44,174 nucleotides of DNA from Syntrophobacteraceae bacterium (GTDB taxonomy: Bacteria; Desulfobacterota; Syntrophobacteria; Syntrophobacterales; Syntrophobacteraceae), in assembly GCA_013314815.1 (NCBI GenBank), contig JABUEY010000015.1, positions 1 to 44,174 of the forward strand, in the 5' to 3' direction. Made by a program: the position numbers and the translations under genes. Of this stretch, positions 41,331 to 44,174 are shown one piece after another; the stretch's first letter is position 1, and each line of letters opens with the position of its first letter. The notes beneath the pieces are model-generated. The model did not search any database. It had not been told where the DNA came from and worked only from the letters and a program-made list of their open reading frames with translations.

Positions 41331-44174
41331 ATGACGGCACCTGGAAATCTGCTGCGGGATTTTCGACAAAGATCGAGGGCTCTCGATCCCTCCGGGAGCT
41401 TTCATCTGGAAGCGCCGGCCGGTTCGGGAAAGACATTCCTGCTCACTGCGCGGTTCATGCGCTTGTTGAATGTTGTGGACCATCCGCAGCAGATTCTGGC
41501 GTTGACGTTTACCAACAAGGCTGCGGGGGAGATGCGTGAGAGGGTGGGGAGGTTCCTGGCTCGAGCCGCCCAGGGGGCGGAGCCTGCCGATGCCTGGGAT
41601 GCCGATCTGCTCCATTCCGCAAGAAATGCTCTTGAACGTCATCGAAGACTTCGGGATCTGCTCCTGAGCGGAGAATCCCTGCATATCCAAACCTTCCATT
41701 CTCTTTGCTATGCCCTGGTTTCCCAGTCCCCCATCGAGGCGGGCATCGTGCCTGGTTCGAAGCTGATGGACGAGAAGGAGCAGTCCTTTTTTCTCCGGGA
41801 GGCCATTGAATCCGTGCTGAGGGATATCGCCGGCCGAAGCGTCGTCGATCCTGTTCGCAGAGCTCTTGAGAATCGGCTGCTCTTTCTGAACAATTCCTGG
41901 CGGCTGCTTGCCGGGGAACTCGAAGATCTCATGCGGCGCCGGGAGGCGCTGGCGGACCTGGTTCACGTTGTGAACCGGCAGCGGGTATCGGGTTACGTCA
42001 TGGAAGGTGCCCGGCAGATGGCGGAAGTCGAGCTTTCCGCTCTGATGGAGGTATTCTCGGCTACGGCCCTCGGCGCTTCGTGGCCTTCCTTTGTGAAGAA
42101 CATCCGGGCCAACGGAGGCTCACTTGGCGATGTCCTTCTCGATGACATTCCAGGATCTCGATGGGAAGACCTTCCTTCATGGAAGACCATCTCGGAAGCC
42201 TTGCTTACGAAAAGCGGCGATGTGAGGAGGAAATTCGGTCCTGCAAGCGGCTATTATGCCGGGTTTTCCAGGACGGACTGGTGCGGACTTGTCCAGGGGC
42301 TCGATCCGCCTGCCGTGGAAAGGCTTCTCGCCGTGCGGGAACTGCCCTCCATTGAGGATGCGGCACCGGACCTGGATACACTGTGGGATCTCATTCTCCT
42401 GCTCCACGAACTGATCAACGCCTACGACGAACGCTGCAGGAACCTTCGCCTGCTCGACTTTTCAGCCCTCGAGACGGCCGCTCTCCGGCTCTTCGATTCT
42501 GTTCAGCCTTCGGATCCACAGCTGTTTCTCGATCACCAGGTCCGGCACGTGCTCATAGACGAGTTCCAGGATACCAGCCGGCAGCAGTGGAGCCTGTTGA
42601 GGCATATATGCACGGGATGGGCGGATGAACAGGGGAGGACACTCTTCGTCGTCGGGGATCCCAAACAGTCCATTTACGGATTCCGCAAGGCGGAGGTGAG
42701 CCTGTTCATGAAGGCGCGCGACGGACTTCCACTGGATTCCTTCCGCGTTCTTTCTCTTGAATCCCTGGTGCTCGATACCAATTTCAGATCTCAGCCGCAC
42801 CTCATCCAATGGTGCAATGACCTGTTCGGCGGGACCGTCATGGCCGATCCGAGGGCGGATCTCGATGAAGTCCCCTTCAGCGGGTCTGTCGCCTCGCCGA
42901 CGACGAAGGTCGATGAGTCTCCCGCGGTGCCTGAACTGGCCCTGTTTGCCGGGTGGCCCGACGCGGAATCGGCGCGCCTGCGCGAGGCGCGGTGGCTTGC
43001 AGGCCGCTTGGCGGAAGAATGGAAGAGCGGCTCGTTGAATTCAAGTACGGGCATCCTTCTTTTTGCCAGGACGCATCTCGGGGTTTACCTGGAAGCCCTC
43101 CAGGAACGGGGGGTCCCCGTCCAGGTGGCCGAGGGGCTCAAGCTTTCGGAAAGACCGGAAGTGCGCTACCTGTGGCAGCTCTGCCGGGCCCTTGTCCTGC
43201 CCCAGGATCATTTGGCCTGGGCATGCCAGTTGCGGAGTCCCTGGTTGTCCTTGGATTTCGGAGAGATCCTGGCCGTATCCAGGGAGGAGCCCGCGGAATG
43301 GGTCGAAAAGATCATTTCCTATTCCAAGAGGGACCGTCGAGTCGAACAGTTCATGGAAGGAATCCTGGCTGCCAGGAGGCATCTCGGGCACGAACCACTG
43401 GCGGCGGTCATGGAATCGGCCTGGCTCGACCTGGGAGGCGCCCGCATCACGGGGGAGCGCTGGGGAACTCGCGGCCTGGCCTGCTGCAGGCAGTTTTTCG
43501 AACTGCTCAGGGAGGCGGAGATGCACGAGCCCGTGCAGACACTCACCCGGTTCGAACAGCTCATGGACGATGCCTACGAACCCGTCGACCCGGATACGGC
43601 TCTTTCCCCCGTTTCCCTTATGACCGTACACCGGGCCAAGGGGCTCGAATTCGATACGGTGTACCTTCCCTTTCTGGATTGGAACCCAGTCCAAAGGCAG
43701 CAGGGAAGCCTGCAGCCCTATCTCTTGGAAAGAGCCGCCGGGCGGGATGAAAGATACCTGCTTGCGACCCGCCCCGACCGGGTGAGAGGGAACCGCGACC
43801 CCATGTATACCTGGCTTGGGCGGCTTCAAACGGGAAGGCGCCTGGGGGAGGCGAAGCGGATTTTGTACGTTGCGGTGACTCGTGCTGCAAAAAGAGTGTT
43901 GATGAGCGGTGTTGTCGCCGTCAGGAATAGCGACGCAGGGCTGTCGATCCCGAAACAGACGCCTCTGTCCTGGATAGACGATCATTTCCGTTTTTCGGAG
44001 AAGCCGGGTTTCAGAGAATTCTCGCTGCCCGATGATGGGGAGAAGCATGACGAGACGGTCATGGAGACTGTGACCCTGCTCGACGGGACGCAGAAGTTCC
44101 TGGTAACGCTGGAACCGGGTATCCGGGCGGCTCCCGTTCCACTCCAGGTCACGACCGGTGCCCCCTCACTTCAA
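41331..44174 (+). CDS. UvrD-family helicase, AddA/RecB-like (3' truncated)
   Basis: 948 codons are open to the window end. Superfamily 1 motifs appear in order: I APAGSGKT (residues 28-35), Ia ALTFTNKAAGEM, II VLIDEFQDTS (near 408), III VVGDPKQSIYGFRKAE (near 440), IV NFRSQP (near 484), V MTVHRAKGLEFD (near 764), VI LYVAVTRA (near 845). The N-terminus LDPSGSFHLEAPAGSGKT is typical of the AddA/RecB-type exonuclease helicases that process double-strand breaks. The C-terminal nuclease domain, if present, is beyond the window. The ATG at 41331 is the first start in frame with homology, with only a weak GAAAG RBS. AddB is not upstream. Confidence 0.9.
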   Translation, partial: MTAPGNLLRDFRQRSRALDPSGSFHLEAPAGSGKTFLLTARFMRLLNVVDHPQQILALTFTNKAAGEMRERVGRFLARAAQGAEPADAWDADLLHSARNALERHRRLRDLLLSGESLHIQTFHSLCYALVSQSPIEAGIVPGSKLMDEKEQSFFLREAIESVLRDIAGRSVVDPVRRALENRLLFLNNSWRLLAGELEDLMRRREALADLVHVVNRQRVSGYVMEGARQMAEVELSALMEVFSATALGASWPSFVKNIRANGGSLGDVLLDDIPGSRWEDLPSWKTISEALLTKSGDVRRKFGPASGYYAGFSRTDWCGLVQGLDPPAVERLLAVRELPSIEDAAPDLDTLWDLILLLHELINAYDERCRNLRLLDFSALETAALRLFDSVQPSDPQLFLDHQVRHVLIDEFQDTSRQQWSLLRHICTGWADEQGRTLFVVGDPKQSIYGFRKAEVSLFMKARDGLPLDSFRVLSLESLVLDTNFRSQPHLIQWCNDLFGGTVMADPRADLDEVPFSGSVASPTTKVDESPAVPELALFAGWPDAESARLREARWLAGRLAEEWKSGSLNSSTGILLFARTHLGVYLEALQERGVPVQVAEGLKLSERPEVRYLWQLCRALVLPQDHLAWACQLRSPWLSLDFGEILAVSREEPAEWVEKIISYSKRDRRVEQFMEGILAARRHLGHEPLAAVMESAWLDLGGARITGERWGTRGLACCRQFFELLREAEMHEPVQTLTRFEQLMDDAYEPVDPDTALSPVSLMTVHRAKGLEFDTVYLPFLDWNPVQRQQGSLQPYLLERAAGRDERYLLATRPDRVRGNRDPMYTWLGRLQTGRRLGEAKRILYVAVTRAAKRVLMSGVVAVRNSDAGLSIPKQTPLSWIDDHFRFSEKPGFREFSLPDDGEKHDETVMETVTLLDGTQKFLVTLEPGIRAAPVPLQVTTGAPSLQ

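Overview
This is GC-rich bacterial chromosome (my estimate is near 60% GC; I did not compute it). It has a complete LptD, heptose-nucleotide synthesis, paired PilT-like ATPases, radical SAM enzymes and an aryl-CoA ligase/ACT/Liv operon. Together these suggest an anaerobic Gram-negative organism of the Desulfobacterota (old Deltaproteobacteria), perhaps a Syntrophobacter relative. That placement is inference from gene content and protein style, not a database match.

Layout. 1-7822: a noncoding stretch with degenerate palindromic repeats, a one-domain PAS protein, an RNase Z-like metallo-hydrolase, a PreP-type M16C peptidase, a transposase-like HTH remnant, an orphan receiver and a NarL/LuxR-type response regulator. 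7839-15848 (minus): folC-lptD, then rplM-rpsI behind a near-consensus promoter, then argC, truA and an aspartate aminotransferase. 16283-16891: a lone GAF protein. 16935-24946 (minus): the paaK-ACT-livKHMGF-paaK2 operon with a structured leader. 25182-27940 (minus): a TPR membrane protein, rfaE2, a hypothetical gene, a small ORF interrupted by TGA, and trmL. 28072-32233: DUF1566, YitT, two alpha/beta hydrolases and a patatin. 32308-40360 (minus): thiL-thiD, two PilT-family ATPases, two radical SAM proteins and an MBL hydrolase. 40830-44174: a resolvase-like protein lacking its catalytic serine, then a UvrD/AddA-type helicase cut by the window end.

The most interesting part is the aryl-acid operon. 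Immediately before paaK the minus strand encodes an unlisted 39-residue ORF with five Phe codons, three of them within four codons. It overlaps paaK as ATGA. The same leader RNA can form three mutually exclusive hairpins, the last being an intrinsic terminator with a U6 tract. This has the parts list of a ribosome-mediated attenuator responding to phenylalanine. The operon ends with a second PaaK-like protein in which both the phosphate-binding Thr-Gly-Lys segment and the C-terminal catalytic lysine are replaced, so it is probably not an active ligase. I propose, as inference, that the operon imports aryl acids and activates them for phenylalanine supply (through an indolepyruvate oxidoreductase not in this window) or for catabolism.

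Other points worth a second look: paired ATACT-N8-AGTAT dyads around the orphan receiver gene, a nested hairpin before livK, a small ORF read across an in-frame TGA, an operator-like inverted repeat over the thiL promoter, and scattered copies of a palindromic repeat. No rRNA, tRNA or CRISPR array was seen.
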